From positions 5,160,001 through 5,224,000 of the forward strand of contig NZ_LN831790.1 of assembly GCF_001013905.1 (NCBI RefSeq): a stretch of 64,000 bases of DNA. Reading direction: 5' to 3'. Within the stretch, counting starts at the first letter, position 1; every line of letters begins with the position of its first letter. This stretch comes from Streptomyces leeuwenhoekii (GTDB lineage: Bacteria; Actinomycetota; Actinomycetes; Streptomycetales; Streptomycetaceae). Shown one piece after another: positions 45,550-54,447 of this stretch. The position numbers and the translations under genes are program-made. The notes under the pieces are model-generated. The model was not told where the DNA came from and ran no database searches. It was given only the letters and a program-made list of their open reading frames with translations.

Positions 45550-46926
45550 TCACGGCCGCCAGGACACCCGGTGCCGCGCCAGGTGCGCCAGCACCGCGTG
45601 GTTGGCCTCCCAGCCGTCCGGGAACTTCACGGCCGTGCCGAGCTGCACCGGCTCCGTGGAGGGGTAGTCGTCCAGCAGTTCGCCCACTCCGGCCCGGCAC
45701 ACCACGATGCACGCGTGCCGGTGCCGGGAGGCCAGCACGCACAGGCGGCCGGTCTCCAGGTGGAAGGCGGTGGCGTCGGGACGGCCGGACAGCGGGTGCA
45801 GGACCACCGTGACGTCGTACTCGCGGCCCTGGAGCCGGTTGGCCGTGTCGACGGTGACGCCGCTCACCCCCAGCTCCGCCAGCGCGGCCCGCACCGCCGC
45901 CGCCTGGTCCCGGTGCGCGGTGCCGACGGCGACACGGCCGGCGGTCAGGGGTGCCGGTTCGGCCGAGCGTTCGGAGGTCGCCGCGCCGTCCCGGTCCAGG
46001 AGCCGCCGGACCACCGCCGCCACCGCCCGCACCGCCTCCGGGTCGGTCCGCGGGGTGTGCCGCGGGGGCAGCTCCAGCAGGCCCCAGCCGGAGGCGGCGG
46101 CCTCGTCGATCACCCGGTCCGGGCCGGAGCCGTCGGAGGGGACGGCGAAGGCCAGGCGCCGGTCGCCGTGGCCGGTGCCGCTGCGGAACGGCGTGTACGG
46201 GTAGAAGGCGTCCGACACCAGCGGCGCCGCGGACGCCGGGAGCCGCCAGGACACCGGCAGCCGGTGCTGGGGCAGGCCCGGGTTGTGCGCGAGGAGGGTG
46301 GTGACGGCGGAGGCCGACGGGTCGTAGGAGAGGCCGGCCCACTGCTCACCGCCCACGATCGAGAACGGGTCGAGCTGGCCCGGGTCGCCCACGAACAGCG
46401 CCCGTTCGAACAGCCCGGCCACGGCGAGCAGCGCGTCCGAACGCATCTGGTACGCCTCGTCGACGATCGCGTGCCGCCACGGCTCGTCGGTCTTCACATG
46501 GGCCCACTTGGCGGCCGTGGACAGCACCACGGGCAGCCCGGCGAGATCGGCCGCCTTCGCCGACGTCCGCACCTGGGGAAGGCCGTCCAGCGCCTTGTCG
46601 TAGGCTTCGGCGTCGCTGCTGTGCAGCCGGCCCACCGGCAGCTCGGGGTTCTTCTCGGCGAGCCGCAGCACCAGATCGTCGACCTGCGCGTTGGTCTGCG
46701 CCACCACCATCAGCGGCCGCCCGGCCTCGGCCAGCTCCAGCGCCGCCCGCACCACCAGCGTGGACTTGCCCGCGCCGGGCGGGGAGTCGACGACGACGCC
46801 GCGCTCGGCGCCGTGCAGGGTGTCGCGCAGGATCGCCTCCGTGGCACGGGCGGCCTCCGCGCCCGGGTCGAAGCCGGCGCCGGGGGCGGATGTACGCGGG
46901 CCGGCGGCGGCCTCGGCGGTGGTCAC
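45550..46926 (-). CDS. Superfamily-1 (UPF1/Dna2-type) helicase
   Basis: 458 residues, ATG 46926 overlapping the previous stop as ATGA. Motif I VDSPPGAGKSTLVV, Ia VVAQTNAQVDDLV, II AIVDEAYQM, III LFVGDPGQLDPFS, IV VSWRLPASAAPLVS, V TVDTANRLQGREYDVTVV, VI-like CVLASRHRHACIVV. This is the Dna2/UPF1-like SF1B layout, in a compact form. Coupled with a Cas4-like nuclease gene, so a DNA-end or flap-processing helicase is likely. Confidence 0.85.
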   Translation of the reverse strand: MTTAEAAAGPRTSAPGAGFDPGAEAARATEAILRDTLHGAERGVVVDSPPGAGKSTLVVRAALELAEAGRPLMVVAQTNAQVDDLVLRLAEKNPELPVGRLHSSDAEAYDKALDGLPQVRTSAKAADLAGLPVVLSTAAKWAHVKTDEPWRHAIVDEAYQMRSDALLAVAGLFERALFVGDPGQLDPFSIVGGEQWAGLSYDPSASAVTTLLAHNPGLPQHRLPVSWRLPASAAPLVSDAFYPYTPFRSGTGHGDRRLAFAVPSDGSGPDRVIDEAAASGWGLLELPPRHTPRTDPEAVRAVAAVVRRLLDRDGAATSERSAEPAPLTAGRVAVGTAHRDQAAAVRAALAELGVSGVTVDTANRLQGREYDVTVVLHPLSGRPDATAFHLETGRLCVLASRHRHACIVVCRAGVGELLDDYPSTEPVQLGTAVKFPDGWEANHAVLAHLARHRVSWRP

Positions 46927-48563
46927 AGGACGTCCTCCTCGGTCACGGGATCGGCGGTTTCGGGCGCGGCCCGCTCACCGGGCGGCCCGCCGTGCGTCCA
47001 CGGGGTCCGCTCCGGATCGGGCAGTTTCGCGCCGCCCCGCTGCTCGTGCTCGAACAGCGTGAAGCAGACCCGGTCGCCCTTCTCGGGCACGCTCCCGGCC
47101 GCCGGTTCCTTGCCGCGGCCCATCTTGTCGAGGATCCGCAGGACCACGTGGGCGCCGTCCGGTCCGTCCGCGTCGCCGTCCTCGTGCCCCGCGAACCCCG
47201 CGAACCCCGCGAACCCGACGAACTCGGCCGTCTGGGGTCTGCCGTCCAGCGACCGGTACACCTTCGCCCGCTCGCCCAGGTGCGGCCGGTCGTCCGTGCG
47301 CACCGTGACCAGCGGGCGCGGGCTGGGCCGCTTTCCCTCGCTGTAGGCCATGACCACGTCGACGACCTCCCCGGCGAACGCTTCCCCGGCCAGCCGGCGC
47401 CCGGCCATCACCAGCGGGTCGTCGAGCGCCTCCTGCGCCTCCAGCCGGGCCTGTTCGCGCTCGCGCGTGGCCAGCTTGTTCGCCGCGGTGACCGCGTCGT
47501 CGCGGCGCGGCTGCGGCGGCTCGCCGGCCAGGACGCGGTCCCGGTGCCCGGTGAACGACCAGCGGTCGCGGGTCCACCGCTCCTCGACCCGCGCCCCGGG
47601 CGGCAGGGCGCGCAGCAGGTCCAGGCCCCGCCACACCGCCTCCCAGGTGGGGCGCGTGCGGCTGTCGACCAGGGCGCGGATCTCCCGTTCGGCGGCGGTG
47701 AGGGCGCCGAGCCGCCCGTCCGCCTCCAGGCCGTCCTCGGCGGCGGCCAGCGCCGCACGGGCCCGGTCGTAGCGCTCGATGGCGGGGGCCAGCAGCCTGT
47801 TGTCGAACGCCGGGTCGGTGGCCGGGCCCGCGGGCGGGCACAGCAACTGGCCGGAGGAGTCCCGCGCGAGCTCGGCGCGCTCCGCCGCCTCGGCGCCGGA
47901 CATCCCCTCGGGCGGGTCGATCCAGGCCAGCAGCGCCCCCAGGTGCTGGTCCTCCAGCGTGGACTGCCCGGTCGCCCAGTGCCGGCCCAGCAGGTCCGTC
48001 ATGGCCAGCAGCAGCGAGGAGCCGGGCACCCGGGCCCGCTCCCCGTAGTGGGTCAGCCACCGCCCGAGCAGCGGAACCCTCGGCGGCGCCGGGTACGGAG
48101 CCTCGGGGTCCTGCTCCGCCGTCCGCCGGAAACGCATGGAGCGGCCCAGCAGCCGTACGAAGTCGATGCCCGCGCGGCTCGGCACGACGAGCTGGGCCGC
48201 GTCCGCGCACAGGTCGACCTCCACCGTGACCCGCTTGCCGGTCTCGGGGTCGGTCTCGGCGCGCTCGGCGCTCTCCACGACGTCCGCGCAGGACTCGATG
48301 TGCGGCAGCACGATGTCCGCCAGCTCGGCCAGGAACGCGGACCTGAGGTCGCGGTCGCGCGGCTGCGGGACGACCAGCAGACGGGGGGCGTCCCGGTCGG
48401 TGCCGACCAGCGCGCCGAGCGGGGCGCCGGCCTCACCGGCGGTGGTCAGCGGCACGAAGACCAGCGGCCGGTCGGACAGGTGCCGGTGCCGGACGGTGGC
48501 GGCGGGCCGGGCCCGGCCGGTGCGCACCGCCTCCAGCCGGGCGAGGGTGGTGATCAGCGACAC
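46923..48563 (-). CDS. Unknown protein between Cas4-like nuclease and SF1 helicase
   Basis: 546 residues from GTG 48563, overlapping the upstream stop by 10 bp and the downstream start by 4, so translationally coupled to both. No catalytic motif recognised. The middle contains a helical EREQARLEAQEALDDP stretch, and the C-terminal third has a short GFAGFAGFAG repeat from a 9-bp DNA repeat at 47191-47222. Probably a subunit that bridges the nuclease and helicase. Confidence 0.8.
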   Translation of the reverse strand: MSLITTLARLEAVRTGRARPAATVRHRHLSDRPLVFVPLTTAGEAGAPLGALVGTDRDAPRLLVVPQPRDRDLRSAFLAELADIVLPHIESCADVVESAERAETDPETGKRVTVEVDLCADAAQLVVPSRAGIDFVRLLGRSMRFRRTAEQDPEAPYPAPPRVPLLGRWLTHYGERARVPGSSLLLAMTDLLGRHWATGQSTLEDQHLGALLAWIDPPEGMSGAEAAERAELARDSSGQLLCPPAGPATDPAFDNRLLAPAIERYDRARAALAAAEDGLEADGRLGALTAAEREIRALVDSRTRPTWEAVWRGLDLLRALPPGARVEERWTRDRWSFTGHRDRVLAGEPPQPRRDDAVTAANKLATREREQARLEAQEALDDPLVMAGRRLAGEAFAGEVVDVVMAYSEGKRPSPRPLVTVRTDDRPHLGERAKVYRSLDGRPQTAEFVGFAGFAGFAGHEDGDADGPDGAHVVLRILDKMGRGKEPAAGSVPEKGDRVCFTLFEHEQRGGAKLPDPERTPWTHGGPPGERAAPETADPVTEEDVL

Positions 48564-49822
48564 GCGGGCACCTCCGGCCCGGCGGGAGGGACCGGGGGGG
48601 AGGCCGCGCGGGCGGCGTCCAGGGCCTCCGCCCGCAGGACCGCCGCGCGGCGCAGCGCCGCCACCGCCGGGTCGTCCGGGTCCCCGGCCTCCCCGTGGGC
48701 GGCGGCCAGGACGTCCTCGACCGAGGACAGCCCGCCCAGCTCGGCGCGGACCGGGCGGCCGAGGGCGGTCACGGCGCCGGCCTCGCGGGCGCGCGCCCGG
48801 CAGTGGAAGGCGAGGTCGCAGGTGGACAGGCACTCGGGCGCGTACGACGCCGGGACCGAGTCGACCGCGGCGGCCAGCTCCTCGGCGGGGAGCTCGGGGG
48901 AGAAGCAGGTGCCCTCGGGGAGCGTGCCGGCGATCTCCTCCACGCGGGTGAGACGGCTGAGCTGCCGGGCGGTCACCGCGCGCTGCCTGCGGATGTCGAC
49001 GGCGGAGGCGGTGGGCAGGTTGGAGAAGTCCTTGGGGCACACCAGCAGCACCCGGTGGTGCACGCGCGGGGGCGTGCCGTCCCCGGCGAGGCGGGCCGCC
49101 ACCTCCTCCAGCGCCAGCACGTACACCGCCGCCTGCCGCGCCGCGGCGCCGACCTTGGCCGGGTCCGCGGAGCCGTCCAGCATCGGGAAGGACTTGATCT
49201 CGACGACCGTCCAGCCGCCGTCGGGGTGCACCACCACCGCGTCCGGCTCCAGGAAGGCGGGGGAGCCGGCGACGTCCAGCGCCAGCATCGGGTGGTCCAG
49301 CAGCGTCCACGCGCCGGCCCCGGCCGCCTCGCGCAGCGCCAGCGCCGTACGGGCCACGCGGCCCTGCGGGCCGGTCGCGGACAGGTCGGGCACCTCGGCC
49401 CCGGCGGGCGGCTCGGCGCCCGGGTCCAGCCTCTCGTGCACCAGCCGCAGCAGCTCCGCGCCGCCGTCCGCCTTGACCCGCGCCTCGAACGCGTTGCCCC
49501 GCATGAACGCGAACTGCGACTGGCCGAAGGCCGGCGGTGAGCCCAGGGCGCCCGCCAGCGCAGCCTTGTCCACCCCGGCGCCGTCGAGGATCGCGCGCCG
49601 TCTGCATCCGGGGTTGGCGGCGAGGGCGGCCAGGGCGCGCGCGTCCAGCGCCTTGGGCGGTACGCCGGGACCGCGCAGCTCAGCGAGGGTTGCCCAGGCT
49701 TTCGACTTCGCCGGTGCGGGCGCGGTCCCCGGCCGGAGCGCCGCCCCCCGTGCCCGCGGGAGGGACGCCGGGCTCGGCTGCCGCCGGGAACCGCTGCTCG
49801 CGCTGCCGTGGAATTCGCTCAC
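48554..49822 (-). CDS. Cas4/RecB-like PD-(D/E)XK nuclease with Fe-S cysteines
   Basis: 422 residues from GTG 49822; GTGs at 49846 and 49879 are alternatives. Any of these overlaps the PAP2 gene's tail, but the first conserved Cys (NPGCRRR) needs a start in this region. Nuclease motif: FLEPDAVVV then TVVEIKSF (D and ExK). The C-terminal ECLSTCDLAFHC gives three more Cys, so the set resembles the four-Cys Fe-S cluster of Cas4, AddB and Dna2. Forms an operon with the next two genes. Likely a single-strand exonuclease for DNA repair or defence. Confidence 0.8.
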   Translation of the reverse strand: MSEFHGSASSGSRRQPSPASLPRARGAALRPGTAPAPAKSKAWATLAELRGPGVPPKALDARALAALAANPGCRRRAILDGAGVDKAALAGALGSPPAFGQSQFAFMRGNAFEARVKADGGAELLRLVHERLDPGAEPPAGAEVPDLSATGPQGRVARTALALREAAGAGAWTLLDHPMLALDVAGSPAFLEPDAVVVHPDGGWTVVEIKSFPMLDGSADPAKVGAAARQAAVYVLALEEVAARLAGDGTPPRVHHRVLLVCPKDFSNLPTASAVDIRRQRAVTARQLSRLTRVEEIAGTLPEGTCFSPELPAEELAAAVDSVPASYAPECLSTCDLAFHCRARAREAGAVTALGRPVRAELGGLSSVEDVLAAAHGEAGDPDDPAVAALRRAAVLRAEALDAARAASPPVPPAGPEVPACR

Positions 49823-50792
49823 CCGCCGAAGTCTGGCATCCGCCACTGACAATCGGGGAGCCCGTGCCCTGGGAGACACCCGTGCCGGGGGTGACCGCCG
49901 GGTCCCGGCCGCTCCCCGCGGCGCCGGTGCGCTGCGCGGCGGCCCGGCCGGCCGCCGTCTCCGGGACGCGGCCCGTGCCCGTCCCCGGCGCGACGAGTGC
50001 CGCGACCGGAGCGAACCGGGCGGCGCACCACGCCCGGACGTGGTCCGCGCACCGCATCACCCGCGGCGCCAGCACCAGCCCGAGAGCCATCACGGCCGCG
50101 CCCGCCACCGCGTCCAGCAGATAGTGGTTGGCCGTGCCCATGACCACCACGGTGGTGACCAGCGGATAGACCACACCGGCCGCCTTCGCCGCGCGCGTCC
50201 CCCCGTACCGCCACAGCAGCACCCCGCACCACAGCGCCCAGCCCACGTGCAGGCTCGGCATCGCCGCGTACTGGTTGGTCATGCCGCCCAGCCCGCGCGG
50301 GGCGCTCGCCTCGCCGCCCCACCAGCCGTACGCGCTGTAGTGGGCCATCGTGTCGACGAAGCCGTGGCCGGCGCCGAGCAGCCGGGGCGGGCAGGTCGGC
50401 AGCAGGGTGAAGCCGATCAGCCCGATGAAGGTGGACGTCATCAGCCAGGTGCGGGCGGCGCGGTAGTGCACCGTGCGCGACCGGAAGATCCACACGAGGA
50501 CCGCGGGGGTGACCAGGTAGTGCAGCGACGCGTACCAGAAGTCGGCCGGCACCCCGAGCCAGGGCTCGCGGGTGAACAGGCGGTTGAGCGGGTGCTCCGC
50601 GTTCAGGTGCAGCGCCTTCTCGATGCGCAGGATCGCCAGGCCGTGGTCGACGGCGTCGGCGACGTCGCCGCGCACCAGGAGCCGCCCCGCCGAGTAGCAG
50701 GCGTACACCAGGACGATCAGCGGCAGCTCGGTCCACCAGCGCGGCCGGACGGCAGGGGCCGCCTCGGTGCCCGGTGTCTCGGTGTGCGGCAT
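49680..50792 (-). CDS. PAP2-family phosphatase (inositol-phosphorylceramide-synthase-like)
   Basis: 370 residues, ATG 50792 with GGGAGG upstream. Six hydrophobic segments. The segment TNQYAAMPSLHVGWALWCG gives the PSLH phosphatase motif, and a second His lies in ANHYLLDAVAGA. Membrane enzyme that hydrolyses or transfers lipid phosphates. The ~100-residue C-terminal tail is Gly/Pro/Thr-rich, and its last ~140 bases overlap the start of the nuclease gene in another frame. Confidence 0.85.
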   Translation of the reverse strand: MPHTETPGTEAAPAVRPRWWTELPLIVLVYACYSAGRLLVRGDVADAVDHGLAILRIEKALHLNAEHPLNRLFTREPWLGVPADFWYASLHYLVTPAVLVWIFRSRTVHYRAARTWLMTSTFIGLIGFTLLPTCPPRLLGAGHGFVDTMAHYSAYGWWGGEASAPRGLGGMTNQYAAMPSLHVGWALWCGVLLWRYGGTRAAKAAGVVYPLVTTVVVMGTANHYLLDAVAGAAVMALGLVLAPRVMRCADHVRAWCAARFAPVAALVAPGTGTGRVPETAAGRAAAQRTGAAGSGRDPAVTPGTGVSQGTGSPIVSGGCQTSAGERIPRQREQRFPAAAEPGVPPAGTGGGAPAGDRARTGEVESLGNPR

Positions 50793-50977
50793 CCGATCGC
50801 CCTCCCCCTTCTCGCGCGCCCGGCAGACCGGTCGTGTCACTCTACGGTGTTACGTGCGCCCCTTTCCGGGAGCGCCCCCGGACCGGATAGACGCGGAGAT
50901 CGCCCGCCGGGTTGCCCTTGCACGGCGTGCGCGATGATGGAAGGGTTCGGCCCGAAATTCACCCGGAAAGGTCCCCC

Positions 50978-51577
50978 ATGGCACCGCGCATCCTGCTGGC
51001 CCGGCACGGACAGACCGAGTGGTCGCTGTCCGGCAGACACACCGGCAGGACCGATGTGCCGCTCCTGGAGGAGGGCCGTCGCGGCGCCAAGCTGCTGGGC
51101 GAGCGCCTGCACCGGGCGCCCCTGGACGGCCTGCCGGACGTCGAGATCCGCACCAGCCCGCTCTCCCGCGCGCGCGAGACGTGCGAACTGGCCGGATTCG
51201 GCGACCGCGCGCAGCCCTGGGACACGCTCATGGAGTGGGACTACGGGGCGTACGAGGGCATGACCCCGGCGCAGATCCAGGCCGTCCGCCCCGGCTGGCT
51301 GATCTGGCGCGACGGCGTGCCCGAGGGCGAGACCCTGGCCGACGTCACCGCCCGCGCCGACGAGGTGGTCGCGTGGGCGCGCGAGCGGGACCGCGACGTC
51401 CTGGTCTTCGCCCACGGCCACATCCTGCGGTCGATCGGCGCCCGGTGGCTGGGCCTGCCGCTGGACTTCGCGGCCCGCATCCGCCTGAACCCGACGTCCC
51501 TGTCGGTCCTGGGCTGGGCCTACGGCGAACCGGCGATCGAGAGCTGGAACGACCTGGGACACCTCGCCGGGGAGTGA
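50978..51577 (+). CDS. Histidine phosphatase (phosphoglycerate-mutase-like)
   Basis: 199 residues, ATG 50978. Phosphohistidine motif [33 protein letters not shown] with the proton-donor Glu, and [11 protein letters not shown] with the second His. Acid phosphatase of the branch-1 histidine phosphatases; cytoplasmic; substrate not defined. Confidence 0.9.
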   Translation: MAPRILLARHGQTEWSLSGRHTGRTDVPLLEEGRRGAKLLGERLHRAPLDGLPDVEIRTSPLSRARETCELAGFGDRAQPWDTLMEWDYGAYEGMTPAQIQAVRPGWLIWRDGVPEGETLADVTARADEVVAWARERDRDVLVFAHGHILRSIGARWLGLPLDFAARIRLNPTSLSVLGWAYGEPAIESWNDLGHLAGE

Positions 51578-52050
51578 CGCTCCCCGGGCGTCCCGCCCTG
51601 CGCGCCGGTCCGTGACGCGTACCGGTCCGTGACGCGCGCCGGACCGCGTCGCGCGCCGGCAGGGTGCGGGGGCGACCCGGCACGCGTCCGCATGGGGAGG
51701 GCACCGGGACGGGCCGGGACCCGGGCACGCATCCGCATCGGGCTCGGCCCCGGACGGGAGCCGGGCGCGGGGCCGGGACCCGGATACGGGTCCGCAGGTA
51801 ACCGGGACCTAGGGTCCCGGGCGCGTAACCCGCATGGGGTTGGGAGCCGGGCGCGGGGCCGGGGCCCGGATACGGGTCCGCACGGGGCCGGGACCGGACG
51901 GGCTCCGGGCAGGCACCCGCATGGACCGGGACCGGCGGGAGCCGGGCCCGCGTAGGACGAGTCGCCCCCGGCCCGTTCCCCGTCGCGCCCTCGCGCGGCG
52001 ACCGCCGCCCCTCACCCCCGGGCCGCCGCTCGCCCGCGCGCGCCGTCCCC
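51578..52050. other. Repeat-rich intergenic region
   Basis: 473 bp of GC-rich sequence full of GCCGGGACC-type words. It contains two 40-bp direct repeats. Long open frames cross it but look like composition effects. No gene is supported. Confidence 0.55.
51757..51881. repeat. Two 40-bp direct repeats
   Basis: A 40-bp unit at 51757-51796 recurs at 51842-51881 with one substitution; it ends in CCCGGATACGGGTCCGCA. The spacer also holds related words. Each unit contains the short palindrome CCCGGATACGGG. Confidence 0.7.
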
Positions 52051-53448
52051 TCAGCCGGTGCGCCGCAGCGCCGCGTGCCGGTCCAGGAACTCCGCCACGC
52101 CGGGAGCGCGCCGGTGCGGCAGCAGTAGGCGTGCGGTGCCCGCCAGCATCGTGTGCACGCGCGAGGACTGCACCTCCTCCAGCAGCCCCAGGACCCGCTT
52201 CCCGGCCGCCGCCGCCTCGTCCGGCCGTCCGTCCCGGGCCAGGTCGTCCGCCAGCTCGGCGCAGTACAGAGCGGTGTTCCGGGTGAAGTGCGCGTCCTGG
52301 AGGCAGGCCGCCCGCCGGGCGTGCCGTGCCGCCCGCGCCCACGCGCCCAGCGCCGACCAGCACTGTGCCTCCAGGCCCTCCAGCTCGGCGTCCCCGTAGA
52401 AGCTCATCCACTCGGGATCGGCGTCGGACGGACCCCGCTCGTGAAGGCCCCGCGCCCGGGCCAGCGCCCGGGCGCAGGCGGCACGGTCGCCGAGCCCCGC
52501 CCAGCCGCCCGCCTCGCGGAGCGCGAGTAGGGCCAGCAGCCGGTCGGAGCCGAGGGAGCGGGCGACGCGTTGCGCCGCCTGCGCCGCCCGTACCGCCTCG
52601 CGCGGGCGGCCCGCGTCCCGCGCGAGGAACGCCGTGTTGCAGAAGGCGTGCGCCTCCAGGGCCGCGTCCCCGGCCGTCCGGGCGGTCGCGAGGGCCTCCG
52701 CGTAATGGGATCGGGCGTCGGCGAAGCGGCCGGAGTCGTGCGCCAGCCAGCCCACCGACAGGGCCAGTTCACCGGCGCCCGCGGCCAGCCGGTCCGTCGT
52801 CGTCTGCCGGGTGGCGCCCGCGTCCAGCAGCGCGTACGCGGCACGCAGCGGGGCCGCGGCGCGCCGGTAGAGGCCGTCGGCGCCGTGGCGGTCGTCGAGC
52901 AGCCGGATCCGGCGGACGGTGTCCTCGAGCGCGCCCGCCTCGCCCGCCCCGGCCCGGCGCACGGGGCGTTGGGCCGCCGCGGCGTCGAGGGCGAGCCCCA
53001 GGGGGCCCAGGGAGGCGGCGGCCACCGTGGCGCCCCCGCCGGTCATGAATGCGCGACGCAGCACGTCGCTCTCCTCGTGGTTGTCGTGCGTGTCGTACGG
53101 GTGGTGCGGGTCGTACGGATCACCGGGGTCGGGTGTCCCCCCGCCGGCCCGGGCCCGGCGTCCGCGGACGGACGAGCGGGGCGCGAACCCCAGATCGGTG
53201 AGGGTGCGGCCGGGGAACATGTGCAGGAACACGCGTTCGTACGCGTAGTTGGGGCAGCGGATCTCGCCCGACTCGACCCGGCCGATGTACCGCGCGTCGC
53301 AGCCGACCCGCTCGCCGATCTCCCGGGCGGCCCGGCGGATCGCCGCCGCGAACTCGGCGGGCGAGCGTTTCCCGCGCAACTGCCGGAAGACGAGATTCGG
53401 CTGCGCCGGCCGGTCGGGCGGGCCGGAGGCCACCGTGGACGATGTCAT
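52051..53448 (-). CDS. HTH regulator with TPR-like repeats (NsdA-like)
   Basis: 465 residues, ATG 53448. N-terminal helix-turn-helix (VGCDARYIGRVESGEIRCPN) linked by an Asp/Pro/His-rich stretch to ~300 residues of helical repeats with Ala-rich TPR patterns. Same layout as NsdA, a negative regulator of sporulation and antibiotic production in S. coelicolor. It is inferred to be of that family, not necessarily the orthologue. Confidence 0.8.
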   Translation of the reverse strand: MTSSTVASGPPDRPAQPNLVFRQLRGKRSPAEFAAAIRRAAREIGERVGCDARYIGRVESGEIRCPNYAYERVFLHMFPGRTLTDLGFAPRSSVRGRRARAGGGTPDPGDPYDPHHPYDTHDNHEESDVLRRAFMTGGGATVAAASLGPLGLALDAAAAQRPVRRAGAGEAGALEDTVRRIRLLDDRHGADGLYRRAAAPLRAAYALLDAGATRQTTTDRLAAGAGELALSVGWLAHDSGRFADARSHYAEALATARTAGDAALEAHAFCNTAFLARDAGRPREAVRAAQAAQRVARSLGSDRLLALLALREAGGWAGLGDRAACARALARARGLHERGPSDADPEWMSFYGDAELEGLEAQCWSALGAWARAARHARRAACLQDAHFTRNTALYCAELADDLARDGRPDEAAAAGKRVLGLLEEVQSSRVHTMLAGTARLLLPHRRAPGVAEFLDRHAALRRTG

Positions 53449-53747
53449 GGCCGGGTCCTCTCGTGCGAACCGTCGAACCATGCCGGAAACCGGGACGATT
53501 CAGGCTGATAACGGATGACTCGACCGTGAGTCACCGGGGTTGTCCCTGATTCCGGCGGGCACGAACGTACCGCCGCGTCCGGCCCGGCACGCGAGGTTTG
53601 ACCGCGAACGGTGACCGTCGGCCGTCATCCGCCATGAACCGCCATCTCTTGCCGCGCCCGCACCCCGTAGCCCTCGGCGCCCCGCGGCGTTGAACCCCGT
53701 GGACCGGGAGGCCCCCGACTCCCGATCGCTCGTCCGAGGAGGGTTTC

Positions 53748-54200
53748 GTGGTGAAGGGCCGGATGGACACCAGCCGGATCGACGACCATCGCAGACCGCC
53801 GTCGACGGCGGCCCGCGCGTCCGCCCCGCACGCCGGTGGCGCGCCGTGCCCGGAAGGCGTCTGCGACGTCGTCTCCGTGCCGACCCGCCAGGGCCTGGAG
53901 GCGGTCGACATCCTGCGGCGCGGCGCCGGCGACGCGGTCGGCCCCGTCCTGCACGACGACGGCGGTGACACCCTGGGCTTCCTGGTACCGCCGGGCACGG
54001 CCGCGGCGTGGGACGTGCCGGGCAGCACCTGCACGGAGACCGACGGGCGCGGCCTCAGCCTGCCGCCCGTGCCGCCGCTGGAGGGCTCCGACTGGCTGGT
54101 GCCGCCCGGCGAGGCCGACCCGGCCACCGACCCGGCCGTGCTGCGCGCCGCCCTCGACGAGGCCGCCCGGCTGATCGAGGCGGCGGACAACTGCCGCTGA
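53748..54200 (+). CDS. Small acidic protein of unknown function
   Basis: 150 residues from GTG 53748 (GTG 53751 gives better spacing to AGGAGG; ATG 53763 is also possible). No signal peptide. The central part VSVPTRQGLEAVDILRRG, LGFLVPPGTAAAWDVPGS reads like a small beta-rich domain; the C-terminus is helical (AALDEAARLIEAADN). Divergent from the HTH/TPR regulator. Such pairing is common for regulators with small acidic partners in Streptomyces. Its stop lies inside the first unit of an 83-bp tandem repeat. Confidence 0.65.
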   Translation: MVKGRMDTSRIDDHRRPPSTAARASAPHAGGAPCPEGVCDVVSVPTRQGLEAVDILRRGAGDAVGPVLHDDGGDTLGFLVPPGTAAAWDVPGSTCTETDGRGLSLPPVPPLEGSDWLVPPGEADPATDPAVLRAALDEAARLIEAADNCR

Positions 54201-54379
54201 CGGCGTGCCGCTGCCCGTGGCCGCTGACGGCGTACTGCTGATCGTGGGCCGCTTACGGCGTACTGCTGATCGTGTGCCGCTGACGGCGTGCCGCTGCCCG
54301 TGGCCGCTGACGGCGTACTGCTGATCGTGGGCCGCTTACGGCGTACTGCTGATCGTGTGCCGCTGCCGGCGTGCCGCCG
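54192..54379. repeat. 83-bp tandem repeat, two full units and a partial third
   Basis: Units begin at 54192 and 54275 and are identical over 83 bp; a diverged part-copy follows from 54358. Each unit is itself three 27-28-bp subrepeats around GCCGCTGACGGCGTACTG. The first unit includes the stop codon of the small upstream gene. Each subrepeat may form a short hairpin. Confidence 0.85.
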
Positions 54380-54447
54380 ACCGGGGCGGGCCGCCGCCCG
54401 CCGGGCCGGAGCGCCCGGCACGGACGCCCGGCCGCGATAATGGCCGG

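Noticed and set aside
46890..51263. 1457-codon plus-strand open frame
   Set aside because: Antisense to the nuclease-helicase operon and PAP2 gene, without domain motifs.
51345..51955. Open frames over the repeat region after the histidine phosphatase
   Set aside because: Arise from GC-rich repeats; peptides are Arg/Gly/Pro repeats without family resemblance.
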